Shown here piece by piece: positions 1-8,040 of a DNA stretch of 64,000 bases. A program made the position numbers and the translations under genes. The notes under the pieces are model-generated. The model searched no databases. It saw only the letters and a list, made by a program, of their open reading frames with translations, and had not been told where the DNA came from. Each line of letters starts with the position of its first letter. The stretch's first letter is position 1. Source of the DNA: Rhodospirillales bacterium (GTDB lineage Bacteria > Pseudomonadota > Alphaproteobacteria > Micavibrionales > UBA1664); the NCBI GenBank assembly GCA_023898805.1, contig CP060260.1, positions 1 through 64,000 on the forward strand, in the 5' to 3' direction.

Positions 1-1547
1 AGCACGCGGGTTGCGCCCATATCCTGCCCGTTCGGGCCGATCAAGCCCACCGCGACGGGGATGTGCTGCGCCTTCTTCGCGGCTGCGGGTTGGCCCGGCG
101 TGTCCGGCAGGGTTTGCGAAAGGGTGAGCGTATAGGTCTTGCCTGTCGCGTCGTAATCGCCGCGCGCATGCACGACGGGCGTGCCGGCCTGATGATACCA
201 CAGCATGAATTGTGAGAGGTCGCGGTGCGACGCGTCCTCCATGCACTTGACGAAATTCTCGCAAGTCGCGGCATCGCCGTCATGGCGCGAGAAGTACAAA
301 TCCGTGCCCTTGCGGTAAACCTCCGGCCCCAAAAGCGTATGCAGCATCCGGATGACCTCGCCGCCCTTTTCATAGACGGTCATGGTATAGAAATTCGAGA
401 TTTCGATGTAATTGTCCGGCCGCACCGGATGCGCCATCGGCCCGGAATCCTCGGGGAATTGCATGGTCCGGACCAGGTTGACCTCGTCGATGCGCTCGAC
501 CTCCGGATCGAACAACGCCTGCCCGAACTGGTTTTCACGAAAAACGGTCAATCCTTCCTTCAGCGAAAGCTGGAACCAGTCGCGGCAGGTGACGCGGTTG
601 CCCGACCAGTTGTGAAAATACTCGTGCCCCACGACGCGCCGTATGTCGATGAATTCCTTGTCCGTGGTCAGGTCCGGGCGCGCCAGAATCCGCGCGGTGT
701 TAAAGATGTTCAGCGATTTGTTTTCCATCGCCCCGTAATTGAAATCAGACACCGCGACGATATTGAACACGTCCAGATCGTATTCGCGGCCATACGCCTC
801 CTCATCCCAGCGCATCGAGGCGATCAGCGCCTCCATCCCGAACCGCGCCTGATCGAGATCGGCAGGGCGGGTGTAAATGCGCAAGGCGACGTCGCGACCG
901 GACATGGTGATGAATTTATCTTCGATATGGGCAAGATCGCCCGCCACCAGCGCGAACAGATAGGCGGGTTTTTTGAACGGGTCGTGCCATACCGCGAAAT
1001 GCCGGCCTTCCGGCAGGTCGCCCGCTTCGATCAAATTGCCGTTGGCCAGCAGGACGGGCAGGGCGGTCTTGTCCGCCTCGACCCGCACCCGGAACGTGGT
1101 CATCACGTCGGGCCGGTCGGGATAATAGGTAATGCGGCGAAACCCTTCGGACTCGCACTGCGTGCAGTATATCCCGCCGGAACGGTAGAGGCCTTCCAGC
1201 GAGGTATTTTCCTCCGGCACGATTTCGGTTTCAAAGCTCAGGACGAAGGAGCCTTCGCCGGGGCAGGGCATGACGAAGCCCTGCGCGCTCATCCGGTAAC
1301 GGTCCGGCGCAAGCGGCACGCCGTCCAGAAATACGCCGCGCACCTTCATGCTATGGCCGTGCAGCTCCAGATCCGGCAGTGCCCCGTGCGCCGCCTTGAC
1401 GCCATAGCGCACATGCGAGGTGACAAGCGTCCGTCCGTCGAAAATCCGCACGTCCATTTCCACCCCACTGACCTGATAGGGGAAAGGCGTGTAATCCTTA
1501 AGATAGGTCGTCTCGTGCGGGGCGGCGGGGGCGTGTTCGGTCTTCAT
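1..1547 (-). CDS. pepN: Aminopeptidase N (M1 family), C-terminal part outside window
   Basis: Zinc metallo-aminopeptidase that removes N-terminal residues from peptides in the cytoplasm. About 515 N-terminal residues are visible; the gene runs off the left edge, so its C-terminal domains are not seen. The exopeptidase motif GAMEN lies at residues 272-276. The zinc motif HEYFH lies at 308-312, with the third ligand Glu at about 331 in LKEGLT. The start is the ATG whose complement is at 1545-1547, giving MKTEHAPAAP. The N-terminal beta domain and the YCTQCE stretch are typical of the bacterial/alphaproteobacterial PepN branch. It is the last gene seen of the minus-strand group that includes obgE and the YeiH-like gene, but a 28-base gap separates it from the latter. 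Identification is firm; the substrate range is not visible. Confidence 0.95.
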   Translation of the reverse strand, partial: MKTEHAPAAPHETTYLKDYTPFPYQVSGVEMDVRIFDGRTLVTSHVRYGVKAAHGALPDLELHGHSMKVRGVFLDGVPLAPDRYRMSAQGFVMPCPGEGSFVLSFETEIVPEENTSLEGLYRSGGIYCTQCESEGFRRITYYPDRPDVMTTFRVRVEADKTALPVLLANGNLIEAGDLPEGRHFAVWHDPFKKPAYLFALVAGDLAHIEDKFITMSGRDVALRIYTRPADLDQARFGMEALIASMRWDEEAYGREYDLDVFNIVAVSDFNYGAMENKSLNIFNTARILARPDLTTDKEFIDIRRVVGHEYFHNWSGNRVTCRDWFQLSLKEGLTVFRENQFGQALFDPEVERIDEVNLVRTMQFPEDSGPMAHPVRPDNYIEISNFYTMTVYEKGGEVIRMLHTLLGPEVYRKGTDLYFSRHDGDAATCENFVKCMEDASHRDLSQFMLWYHQAGTPVVHARGDYDATGKTYTLTLSQTLPDTPGQPAAAKKAQHIPVAVGLIGPNGQDMGATRV

Positions 1548-1575
1548 GCCGCACAGGATACCCCGCGGCGGAATT

Positions 1576-2565
1576 TCAGGAAATGCCCAAAATCCGGATC
1601 AAACCCCACGCCATGCCGGCAATCGCGACCAGCGACAGGGTGACGGCGGCGCTGACCCGCGGCCCCGCGCGCGCCACTCCGCGCAGATCGACGCCCAGCC
1701 CAAGCGCCGCCATGGCCAGCACGGTCAGCCACAAAGACGACATTTGCGCGATATGTACCGCTATTTGCGGCACGGGCGCGAGCGAGCGTACCGCCATCAA
1801 ACCCATGAAGGCGGCGATGAACCACGGCACCATGGCCGACAGACGCATATTGGCGTGTCCCCCGCGCGCCAGCGCAAGCCCGAACACGACCGGACCCAGC
1901 ATCAGCACACGCACCAGCTTGACCAGCGTGCCCATCTGCACCGCGATCGGACCGCCGGGCGCGGCGGCGACCAGCACCTGCGGCACCGCATAGACCGAAA
2001 GCCCGGCCAGCACGCCATAGGAAACCGGCGTCATCGCGGCCAAAGCCAGCGGCAAAAGCAAAATCGCAACGACCCCCAGCAACGCGGTGAAGGCGATGGA
2101 GGATGCGATTTCCGCGCCCGTGGCGCCGATCGCCGGAGCCACGGCGGCAATGGCCGAATTGCCGCAAATCGCGTTGCCGCACGCGGTCAAAACCGCGATG
2201 CGCGGCGAAAGCCCCATCATCCGCCCGATGCCGAACCCGATACCCAGCGCCAGCACGACGAAAACGGCGATGCCGCCCACCAGCATCCAGCCCGCCTGCG
2301 CGATGGCCTGCGTGCTGATGGTCAGGCCCAGCGCGGCAACGGCGATTTCCAAAAGCGTCTTGCCGCAGAATTTGATTCCCGGCTCGAACGAAGCCGAGGG
2401 CGCCCGCGCGGTGCGTACCGCCGCACCCAGCAGGATGGCCAGCACCAGCATCTCGAACCACGCCCGCCCGAACAGATGCGCCTCGATATGCTCAAGCCCC
2501 GCCGCCGCCGCCGCTATGCCGACGCACAGCGCGAAACCCGGTAAAATCGCGACCGCGCGCTTCAT
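1576..2565 (-). CDS. YeiH/UPF0324 family inner-membrane protein
   Basis: A 329-residue protein with about ten hydrophobic segments, fitting the YeiH/UPF0324 family (Pfam Cons_hypoth698). Some members have been proposed as sulfate or sulfonate exporters; that role is not shown here. The family hallmark is a conserved glycine/cysteine/asparagine stretch in a membrane segment, seen here as CGNAICGNSAIAA near the middle of the protein. The start ATG overlaps the obgE stop by four bases (ATGA), so the two are probably co-transcribed and translationally coupled. Length and helix pattern match the family. Function is uncertain. Confidence 0.85.
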   Translation of the reverse strand: MKRAVAILPGFALCVGIAAAAAGLEHIEAHLFGRAWFEMLVLAILLGAAVRTARAPSASFEPGIKFCGKTLLEIAVAALGLTISTQAIAQAGWMLVGGIAVFVVLALGIGFGIGRMMGLSPRIAVLTACGNAICGNSAIAAVAPAIGATGAEIASSIAFTALLGVVAILLLPLALAAMTPVSYGVLAGLSVYAVPQVLVAAAPGGPIAVQMGTLVKLVRVLMLGPVVFGLALARGGHANMRLSAMVPWFIAAFMGLMAVRSLAPVPQIAVHIAQMSSLWLTVLAMAALGLGVDLRGVARAGPRVSAAVTLSLVAIAGMAWGLIRILGIS

Positions 2566-3563
2566 GCGCCGTCTGCAGGAAATACGATATCCGCGACCGC
2601 GTGCAACAGCGCCTCCACCCCGTCGCCCGACACGGCGGAAATGACATGCGGCTTGACCTTGGTTTTTTTGGCGAAGGTCTTGGCCACGTCCGCCGCAAGT
2701 TCGGGGCCCAGCGCGTCCGCCTTGTTCAGCGCCACGATTTCTGGCTTTTCGTACAGACCTTCGCCGTATTTTTTCAATTCGCGCCGCAGGGTTTTATAGG
2801 CGCCCGCCGGGTCGTCCTGCGTAATGTCGATCAGGTGGATCAGGACGCGCGTGCGCTCGACATGGCCCAAAAACCGCGTGCCCAGACCCGTGCCCTCGCT
2901 TGCGCCTTCGATCAGGCCGGGGATGTCGGCAACGACGAATTCGCGGCCCGTGGTTTTGACGACGCCAAGATTGGGGTGCAGCGTGGTGAATGGATAGTCC
3001 GCGATCTTGGGTTTGGCCGCCGACACGCGCGAAAGAAAGGTCGATTTGCCGGCGTTCGGCATGCCCAGCAAACCCGCATGGGCGATCAGCTTAAGCCGTA
3101 GCCACAGCCCCACTTCCTCCGACCCCGGCCAGCCGGGCAGGGCCTTGCGCGGGGCCTGATTGGTCGCGGTCTTGTAATGCGCGTTGCCGAAACCGCCGTC
3201 GCCGCCCTTCAAAAACACGATGCGCTCGCCCGGCTCGACCAGATCGAACAGGATGTTGTCCTTTTCCTCGTCCAGAATCTGGGTGCCGACCGGCACCTTG
3301 ATGACCATGTCCTTGCCCGCCGCGCCGCTGCGGTTGCGGCCCATGCCGTGCGATCCGGCGGGCGCGCGGAAATGCTGGGTATAGCGAAAATCGATCAGCG
3401 TGTTGACGTCCTTGACCGCCTCGAACACGATGGATCCACCCTTGCCGCCGTCGCCGCCGTCCGGTCCGCCGAATTCGACGAATTTCTCGCGGTGGAACGA
3501 CACGCAACCCGCGCCCCCGTTTCCGCTTTTCACATAGATTTTGGCTTCGTCGAGAAATTTCAT
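2562..3563 (-). CDS. obgE: Obg family GTPase ObgE/CgtA
   Basis: Essential ribosome-associated GTPase that helps large-subunit assembly and links growth to the stringent response. The 333-residue protein opens with the glycine-rich Obg fold (MKFLDEAKIYVKSGNGGAG, then FGGPDGGDGGKGG). The G domain follows, with P-loop GMPNAGKST, switch region YPFTTLHPNLG, DIPGLIEGA and NKAD. No extended C-terminal tail is present. It ends overlapping the YeiH-like gene. In most Alphaproteobacteria obgE follows rplU-rpmA on the same strand. Here the same order is kept, but a plus-strand SemiSWEET-like gene sits between rpmA and obgE. A weak minus-strand promoter may lie in the 98-base gap upstream. Confidence 0.97.
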   Translation of the reverse strand: MKFLDEAKIYVKSGNGGAGCVSFHREKFVEFGGPDGGDGGKGGSIVFEAVKDVNTLIDFRYTQHFRAPAGSHGMGRNRSGAAGKDMVIKVPVGTQILDEEKDNILFDLVEPGERIVFLKGGDGGFGNAHYKTATNQAPRKALPGWPGSEEVGLWLRLKLIAHAGLLGMPNAGKSTFLSRVSAAKPKIADYPFTTLHPNLGVVKTTGREFVVADIPGLIEGASEGTGLGTRFLGHVERTRVLIHLIDITQDDPAGAYKTLRRELKKYGEGLYEKPEIVALNKADALGPELAADVAKTFAKKTKVKPHVISAVSGDGVEALLHAVADIVFPADGA

Positions 3564-3660
3564 GCCCCGTGTTTACCGGGCAGGAACGGGAAAAGCCAAG
3601 GAATAATAATCACCTGCGCGATTAACCAATAATTATGCAAAAATATGGGATGCTCGCGGA

Positions 3661-3969
3661 ATGGAATCCATTTTCGTGCATCTTTATCCGCTGGTCGGCG
3701 TGGTATCCTTGATGGGGTATATGCCCCAGATCTGGCGACTGATCCGCGCGAAAACGCTGGAAAGCGAAATTTCCCTGCATTCATGGATGACCTGGGTGGG
3801 GACGTATTGCATCTCGCTTGGTTATGCCGCGCTGCATTTACGCGATTTCATGCTGATTTTGACCGTCGTGCTCAATCTTGCCGCGACGGTCGCTGTGGTC
3901 GGGCTGGTGTTGTATAACCGGCATGTGCGCTTTGCCGCCCGCGCGCCCGCGCGCATTGAAAACCGGTAA
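3661..3969 (+). CDS. SemiSWEET / PQ-loop family small membrane protein
   Basis: A 102-residue protein with three predicted membrane helices. The PQ-loop signature GYMPQIWRLI lies in the first helix region (about residues 20-29). Bacterial SemiSWEETs are three-helix sugar transporters that work as dimers; size and motif fit. The substrate cannot be read from sequence. The C-terminus is basic (VRFAARAPARIENR), as expected for a cytoplasmic tail. It is encoded opposite to obgE and rpmA and separates two genes that usually sit together. It converges on rpmA across a hairpin at 3989-4010. Confidence in the PQ-loop fold is good; sugar transport is inferred. Confidence 0.75.
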   Translation: MESIFVHLYPLVGVVSLMGYMPQIWRLIRAKTLESEISLHSWMTWVGTYCISLGYAALHLRDFMLILTVVLNLAATVAVVGLVLYNRHVRFAARAPARIENR

Positions 3970-3988
3970 AAAGAACCAATAAAAAGAA

Positions 3989-4010
3989 AAGGCCCCGCGA
4001 ACGGGGCCTT
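3989..4010 (-). terminator. Intrinsic terminator of rplU-rpmA
   Basis: Perfect 8-bp inverted repeat (AAGGCCCC / GGGGCCTT) with a six-base loop, 20 bases past the rpmA stop. On the minus strand it is followed by TTCTTTTTATT, a good U-tract. On the plus strand the tail is poorer, so it mainly ends the ribosomal operon, though it may also stop the converging SemiSWEET transcript. Confidence 0.85.
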
Positions 4011-4029
4011 TGATCTTGTGTGTCCGCGA

Positions 4030-4296
4030 TTACTCCGCCGCTTCCGCCGCCTCGACATTCACGAACTGGCGGCCGCCGCGCTTGGTTTTGAAGCCGACGG
4101 TGCCGTCCTTAAGCGCGAACAGCGTGTGGTCCTTGCCCATGCCGACATTGGTGCCGGGCCAGAACCGCGTGCCGCGCTGGCGCACGATGATGTTGCCGGC
4201 CAGAACCGACTCGCCGCCGAATACCTTGGTGCCCAGACGCTGGGCGTTCGAGTCGCGACCGTTGCGGGAAGAACCGCCTGCTTTCTTGTGTGCCAT
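4030..4296 (-). CDS. rpmA: 50S ribosomal protein L27
   Basis: An 88-residue large-subunit protein whose N-terminal tail reaches the peptidyl-transferase centre. The start MAHKKAGGSSRNGRDS is the canonical L27 opening, without the cleaved N-terminal extension seen in Firmicutes. The rest (FGGESVLAGNIIVRQRGTRF, then GTNVGMGKDHTLFAL) matches the family throughout. The tail ends in an acidic EAAEAAE. It lies 27 bases downstream of rplU in the same transcript. Confidence 0.98.
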   Translation of the reverse strand: MAHKKAGGSSRNGRDSNAQRLGTKVFGGESVLAGNIIVRQRGTRFWPGTNVGMGKDHTLFALKDGTVGFKTKRGGRQFVNVEAAEAAE

Positions 4297-4323
4297 GATG
4301 TATCTCCGTAAAAATCCTGATGA

Positions 4324-4587
4324 TTAGCCGACCGAAACCACTTCCAGCACGGTGTGGTGCTGTTGGTGACCGCCTTTGCGGCGATAGTTGTGACGGCGTT
4401 TCTTTTTGAAAATAATGACTTTTTCGCCGCGGTTGTGCGTTACGACCTTGGTCGTGACCGGCTTGCCCGAAAGCATGCAGGTCATCTTGATTTCGCTGCC
4501 GGCGTCGCCCGTCAGTTTTTCGACAGTGATCTTGTCGCCTTTCTGGACGTGGTATTGCTTGCCGCCGGTTCTGATTACAGCATACAT
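4324..4587 (-). CDS. rplU: 50S ribosomal protein L21, shortened
   Basis: Large-subunit protein that contacts 23S rRNA. It begins MYAVIRTGGKQYHVQKGD and ends with the conserved basic segment FKKKRRHNYRRKGGHQQHHT. At 87 residues it is about 15 residues shorter than the usual 102-104. The missing part falls in the middle: family members have a stretch like EVLVIGEG...IGAPFV between the first and second halves, whereas here GSEIKMTCM runs straight into LSGKPVTTKVVTHNRGEK. Both flanking regions are intact and in frame, so this is a compact L21 and not a frameshift. A near-consensus promoter lies upstream. Confidence 0.95.
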   Translation of the reverse strand: MYAVIRTGGKQYHVQKGDKITVEKLTGDAGSEIKMTCMLSGKPVTTKVVTHNRGEKVIIFKKKRRHNYRRKGGHQQHHTVLEVVSVG

Positions 4588-4626
4588 GGCTGACTTCCTT
4601 GAAATTCGTTGTTCTTGCGAGGGCGG

Positions 4627-4654
4627 AATATACTGATGCGGTCGGGCGTGTCAA
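4627..4654 (-). promoter_or_regulatory. Promoter of rplU-rpmA
   Basis: On the minus strand TTGACA (4649-4654) and TATATT (4627-4632) are separated by 16 bases, about 40 bases before the rplU start. This is one of the best sigma-70 type matches in the window and fits a strongly expressed ribosomal operon. Confidence 0.8.
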
Positions 4655-4885
4655 GAAAATCCGCCCTTCATGCGCGCTTTTTTCATGGTTTTTTGCGCGA
4701 CAAAATCCGGCTGGCGAATTTGCGGCGTCTCAATTTCATCAGCCTGCCAAGATTTCACCACAATTCTTCGTTAACCTTTATCTTCGAGGGGGCGGTACGT
4801 TGACGTACGCTGGCCCAAAGAACCGCGGATTAAAGCCATTATGCTTGGGCCTGGTCCGTACCAACCAACCTTTGAAAGGTGACAC
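4655..4885. other. Intergenic region between rplU and secreted-protein gene
   Basis: No gene is seen here. It contains the short palindrome GTACG-TTGA-CGTAC (4795-4808) and a purine-rich ribosome-binding site (GAAAGGTGA) just before the ATG at 4886. A TTGACG at 4800-4805 has no well-placed -10 partner, so the promoter for the downstream gene is not located. Confidence 0.4.
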
Positions 4886-5338
4886 ATGAAAAAACTTCTT
4901 CTGACCGCCGCTCTGGCGCTCGCCATCTCCGCTCCGGCCTTCGCGCAGGACGACACGGCCCCGGCCGCGGACGCCACCATGGCGCCGGCTGCCGAAACCA
5001 CCATGCCGGCCGCTGACGCCCCGGCTGTCGAAGCAACCACCACGGCCGCCCCGGTTGACGAAGCTGCGGAAGCCGCGAAAAAGGCCTGCACCGACGAAAC
5101 CAACGAAAAAGTGAAACTGCCGGAAAACGCCGGTGAAGCCGAAAAAGCCCAATGGGATGCCGCCTTCGCCGAATGCGTGAAGGCCAAAGGCGTTGCCTCG
5201 ACCGACGAAGCCCCCGCTGCCGATCCGGAAGCGACTTCGGACGGCGCTGCCGCCCCGGCTGCCGATGCTCCGGCTACCGATGCTCCGGCCGTTGGCGCCC
5301 CGACTTCGGACACCTCGTCCGACCCGGCTGCCGAGTAA
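4886..5338 (+). CDS. Secreted Ala/Pro/Thr-rich low-complexity protein
   Basis: A 150-residue protein with a classical signal peptide (MKKLLLTAALALAISAPAFA, cleavage expected after AFA). The mature part is mostly Ala, Pro, Thr, Asp and Glu in repeats such as PAADA and APATDAPA. A less repetitive central segment (about residues 52-108) carries two cysteines, in KKACTDE and FAECVKAK, that could pair. No named domain is recognised. A GAAAGGTGA ribosome-binding site precedes the start and an intrinsic terminator follows, so it is probably a single-gene unit. The acidic composition suggests a soluble periplasmic or surface-associated protein. Function unknown. Confidence 0.8.
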   Translation: MKKLLLTAALALAISAPAFAQDDTAPAADATMAPAAETTMPAADAPAVEATTTAAPVDEAAEAAKKACTDETNEKVKLPENAGEAEKAQWDAAFAECVKAKGVASTDEAPAADPEATSDGAAAPAADAPATDAPAVGAPTSDTSSDPAAE

Positions 5339-5360
5339 TCCGCGCTACGATTTGAATACG

Positions 5361-5390
5361 ATCCCGCCGGCACCCCCGGCGGGATTTTTC
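5361..5390 (+). terminator. Intrinsic terminator
   Basis: A 10-bp perfect stem ATCCCGCCGG / CCGGCGGGAT with a 5-base loop, followed by TTTTTCTTT, 22 bases after the secreted-protein stop. Confidence 0.9.
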
Positions 5391-5410
5391 TTTGTCATCA
5401 GCGGTCAGTT

Positions 5411-5767
5411 TTAGGATGACGGGGATGCGCCGCTGGATTCCAGCACGCATTCCGGCTGGAAGATCTCGTCGACGGTGATACTGGCCGCATCCCCCTTGGC
5501 CCAGAAGGTCAGGGCAGGATCGGCACTGACATATTTCGCGCCTGAACCTGAAACAGCGCGTGCCAGCTCGTAACTTTTATCGTTGTACCGCAACAGCATC
5601 GTGTCTTCGGCGAAATTGGCGATCGCGGTTTTATCGCCACAACGAAATACGGCCTGATGCGCGTCCACCGGTGCGCGCGGCGATCCGGTGCGCGGCGGCG
5701 CCGGAAGACTTGTGCAGCCTGCAAGCAACAGCGCCGTCGCAGCAACGGTTATTCGCAGCGTGCACAT
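5411..5767 (-). CDS. MliC/COG3895-like lysozyme-inhibitor lipoprotein
   Basis: A 118-residue lipoprotein. The start is placed at the ATG giving MCTLRITVAATALLLAGC, because this opens directly on a signal peptide with lipobox LAGC (Cys18). A longer in-frame reading would bury the signal. The mature domain (VFRCGDKTAIANF ... LLRYNDKSYELARAVSGSGAKYV ... LTFWAKGDAASITVD) resembles the MliC/PliC beta-barrel domain, which blocks C-type lysozyme at the envelope. The two domain cysteines (FRCG and PECV) are in the expected positions. It lies 16 bases downstream of the HD-domain gene and may share its transcript. Confidence 0.75.
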   Translation of the reverse strand: MCTLRITVAATALLLAGCTSLPAPPRTGSPRAPVDAHQAVFRCGDKTAIANFAEDTMLLRYNDKSYELARAVSGSGAKYVSADPALTFWAKGDAASITVDEIFQPECVLESSGASPSS

Positions 5768-5783
5768 GCGTGTACATTCACTT

Positions 5784-6470
5784 TCAGAGTTGAAATTTTT
5801 GTACGCGTGACCATAGATCCGCTTCATATATTTCGCTGATGAACGGAGAACATTTCTTCCTGACGTTTTCCGGTGTCCAGTATTCCCAATAAGCATGAAA
5901 ATCGGAATATTCATACCTGCCGCTTTCAACAAAATCAGCGCATTTCCACATAACGCAAATTTTATCGAGGTCAGAGAACAGTTTCGAAGCCGGATCTGAA
6001 GCGTTCGGATACGCATCAACGGTGTCCTTTAACTCGGGAAACCCCTCAAACAGGATAATTCTCGCCTGCGCCTCGATTGCTTTTTTGTCGTCGACGCTGA
6101 TACGGTACGCGCATCTATTGAACTGGGGGTTCAAATCCCGCCTGATCCCGTCTATCACTGCGTGCGCAAGGACCTCGTGGTCGTCGTGATATTCCGCGTA
6201 TACTTCGGCTTGCGTTTGTAATGCCGCAGGAAAAAAACGACGAATAAGTTGCATCAGATGCTGAACATGGTCTTCGACGGTTTCACCATCGCCGCGTGAT
6301 CCAACGGGCGTGTTAATGAACCATCCGTCCCTGAGTATGCTTTTACGCTGCTCTTTAGCCCAGGCAAGGCGCTCCCGGGGCGCGATCGCAGCGGCCGCTG
6401 AAAAAGCGGCAGTCAGATGCGGAAAATCGGCGGAATACGGCTTAAGAATTTCGGCAAAATTGTCCCTCAT
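5784..6470 (-). CDS. HD-domain-like protein (possible phosphohydrolase)
   Basis: A 228-residue soluble protein. The central part has an HD-type metal pattern: VEDHVQHLMQLI near residue 85, then YHDDHEVLAHAVIDGIRRD about 35 residues later. This resembles the HD_3/YfbR-type 5'-nucleotidase group, although the C-terminal half (HAYWEYWTPENVRKKCSPF) is not typical. The substrate is unknown. It is followed closely by the MliC-like lipoprotein gene. Codon use looks more mixed, with more A/T third positions, than in the neighbouring housekeeping genes. Assignment to the HD superfamily is moderate. Confidence 0.6.
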   Translation of the reverse strand: MRDNFAEILKPYSADFPHLTAAFSAAAAIAPRERLAWAKEQRKSILRDGWFINTPVGSRGDGETVEDHVQHLMQLIRRFFPAALQTQAEVYAEYHDDHEVLAHAVIDGIRRDLNPQFNRCAYRISVDDKKAIEAQARIILFEGFPELKDTVDAYPNASDPASKLFSDLDKICVMWKCADFVESGRYEYSDFHAYWEYWTPENVRKKCSPFISEIYEADLWSRVQKFQL

Positions 6471-6590
6471 GCAGGGAATGTATCCATTCCCGATGCAGCT
6501 TGTAAAATTATTTTATGAATAATAATCTGGCGTGTGCGGAATGTCGGTTTCGGGGCCGTTTAAAAGAAAAAGGGTATTCAGCCAAGATAA

Positions 6591-6680
<90 letters not shown>

Positions 6681-6763
6681 GTGCTGGCGGCCTTTATAAC
6701 GAATGACGGGATAAATTCCAACGGCCCGATGCGGCGTTTGAGGGAATCGTCCGATGATGGGGC

Positions 6764-7552
6764 ATGTTTTTTATCCTCTCGAAAATCCTTGGTGCTTTGT
6801 TGATGCCTTTTAATCTGGCCTTGCTGGCGCTGACCTGCGCGATGCTGGCGCTGTTGCGCCGCCGTTTCGCGCTGGCGCGCGTGCTGGGCGCGGCGGCGTG
6901 GGTCATTCTGGTCGCCTTTGCGCTTTTACCGCTGGGGCAAGGGATGCTGCGCGGGCTGGAGGATCGTTACGCCGTGCCCGACCCGATGCCCCGCCGGGTC
7001 GCGGGCATCATCGTGCTGGGCGGCGCGCTGGATGCCGAAACCGGCCTGACGCGCGGCGCGCCGCAAATCAACGACAGCGCCGAGCGCGTTGGCGCGCTGG
7101 CCGCATTGGGCCGCCGCTATCCATTGGCTGCGATTGTGTATACCGGCGGCATCGGCACGCTTTCGCAACAAGGCGTGCCCGAGGCCGGCATGGTCCGCAA
7201 GGCGCTGGAGGCATACGGGTTTTACCCCGGCCCGCGCCTGATGCTGGAGGATAAATCCCGCACCACGGCGGAAAACGCGGCCGCGACCCTTGCCGCGCTC
7301 AAGCCGCGCCCGGGGCAGGTCTGGATTCTGGTGACATCGGCCTGGCACATGCCGCGTGCGATGGGGGCCTTTCGCGCCGCGGGCTGGAACGGGCTTGTGC
7401 CGTACCCTGTCGATTACCGCACCGCGCCCGCGCAAATCGACTGGCGCGCCGCGCCCCTGCAAAATCTGACGCTGGCGCAACTGGCGATCCGGGAATATCT
7501 GGGCATCGTCGCCTACCGGCTGGCGGGAAAATGGTTGCCGGAAAATAATTGA
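6764..7552 (+). CDS. DUF218 (YdcF/ElyC-like) membrane protein
   Basis: A 262-residue protein with two N-terminal membrane helices (about residues 5-30 and 38-60) followed by a DUF218 domain. The domain is seen as GIIVLGGAL near residue 82, then VYTGGIG, LEDKSRTTAENA and ILVTSAWHMPRA. The same layout occurs in E. coli ElyC, which affects envelope integrity and lipid-carrier use; the biochemical function of the family is poorly known. The TGA stop overlaps the -35 box of the next gene's promoter (7549-7554). Confidence 0.85.
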   Translation: MFFILSKILGALLMPFNLALLALTCAMLALLRRRFALARVLGAAAWVILVAFALLPLGQGMLRGLEDRYAVPDPMPRRVAGIIVLGGALDAETGLTRGAPQINDSAERVGALAALGRRYPLAAIVYTGGIGTLSQQGVPEAGMVRKALEAYGFYPGPRLMLEDKSRTTAENAAATLAALKPRPGQVWILVTSAWHMPRAMGAFRAAGWNGLVPYPVDYRTAPAQIDWRAAPLQNLTLAQLAIREYLGIVAYRLAGKWLPENN

Positions 7553-7576
7553 CATAATGTTAAAAGTTGGTTATGT
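7549..7576 (+). promoter_or_regulatory. Promoter of small orphan gene at 7599
   Basis: TTGACA (7549-7554), 16-base spacer, TTATGT (7571-7576), followed by TCGGG. The arrangement TTGACATAA...TTATGTTCGGG recurs at 18039-18072 before another orphan gene. The predicted transcription start is near 7583, downstream of the in-frame ATG at 7557, which supports translation from 7599. Confidence 0.65.
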
Positions 7577-7598
7577 TCGGGTCTTCAGGGAGTATGAA

Positions 7599-7988
7599 AT
7601 GGGCACTCAAAAAGCCATCAAGGCCGCCAATGCGGCCGTAAACGATGCCGTAAACGATACCGGCACGCTGCACTATTTTCTGGCCGAGGGCGATATCGCC
7701 AGCCTGATCTCGCTGGAATCCGCGCTTAAAATCCTGCGCCGCCAGTTTGCGCTGACGCTGCGCCGCGGCTTGTTCGAAGGGCAATCCGGCTATGTCGTGT
7801 CCGTGGCGCTGCCGCGCGAACCGCTGGGCAACGTCGCCCGCAGCGTTTCGATGCAGATGCGCGATCTGCTCGATCTGGGCGCCGACGCGCGCCCGGTGTT
7901 TCCGGGGCGCTATGGCGCGCTGCGCGGTCCGGCGGTTGGCCGTGGCGATACGGTGCTGACCTTCCCGCGCGAAAGCCGCGCGGCCTGA
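7599..7988 (+). CDS. Hypothetical protein
   Basis: A 129-residue protein of unknown function. The start is set at ATG 7599, preceded by GGGAG, because an earlier in-frame ATG lies upstream of the predicted transcript start. A perfect 12-base tandem duplication (7635-7658) gives AVNDAVND near the N-terminus. The rest is rich in Leu, Arg and Ala (LKILRRQFALTLRRG, then SMQMRDLLDLGAD), with no membrane segment or recognised motif. It has its own promoter and is separated from mltB by 52 bases. Confidence 0.65.
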   Translation: MGTQKAIKAANAAVNDAVNDTGTLHYFLAEGDIASLISLESALKILRRQFALTLRRGLFEGQSGYVVSVALPREPLGNVARSVSMQMRDLLDLGADARPVFPGRYGALRGPAVGRGDTVLTFPRESRAA

Positions 7989-8040
7989 TCCTGATAAAGA
8001 ATACACTTGAGATATCCGGGCGGCGCTTTAGCCTGTTGGC

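Noticed and set aside
225..1643. Long plus-strand open frame of 472 codons opposite pepN
   Set aside because: Antisense shadow of pepN: Arg/His/Gln-rich composition, no domain, and the minus strand encodes an intact M1 peptidase.
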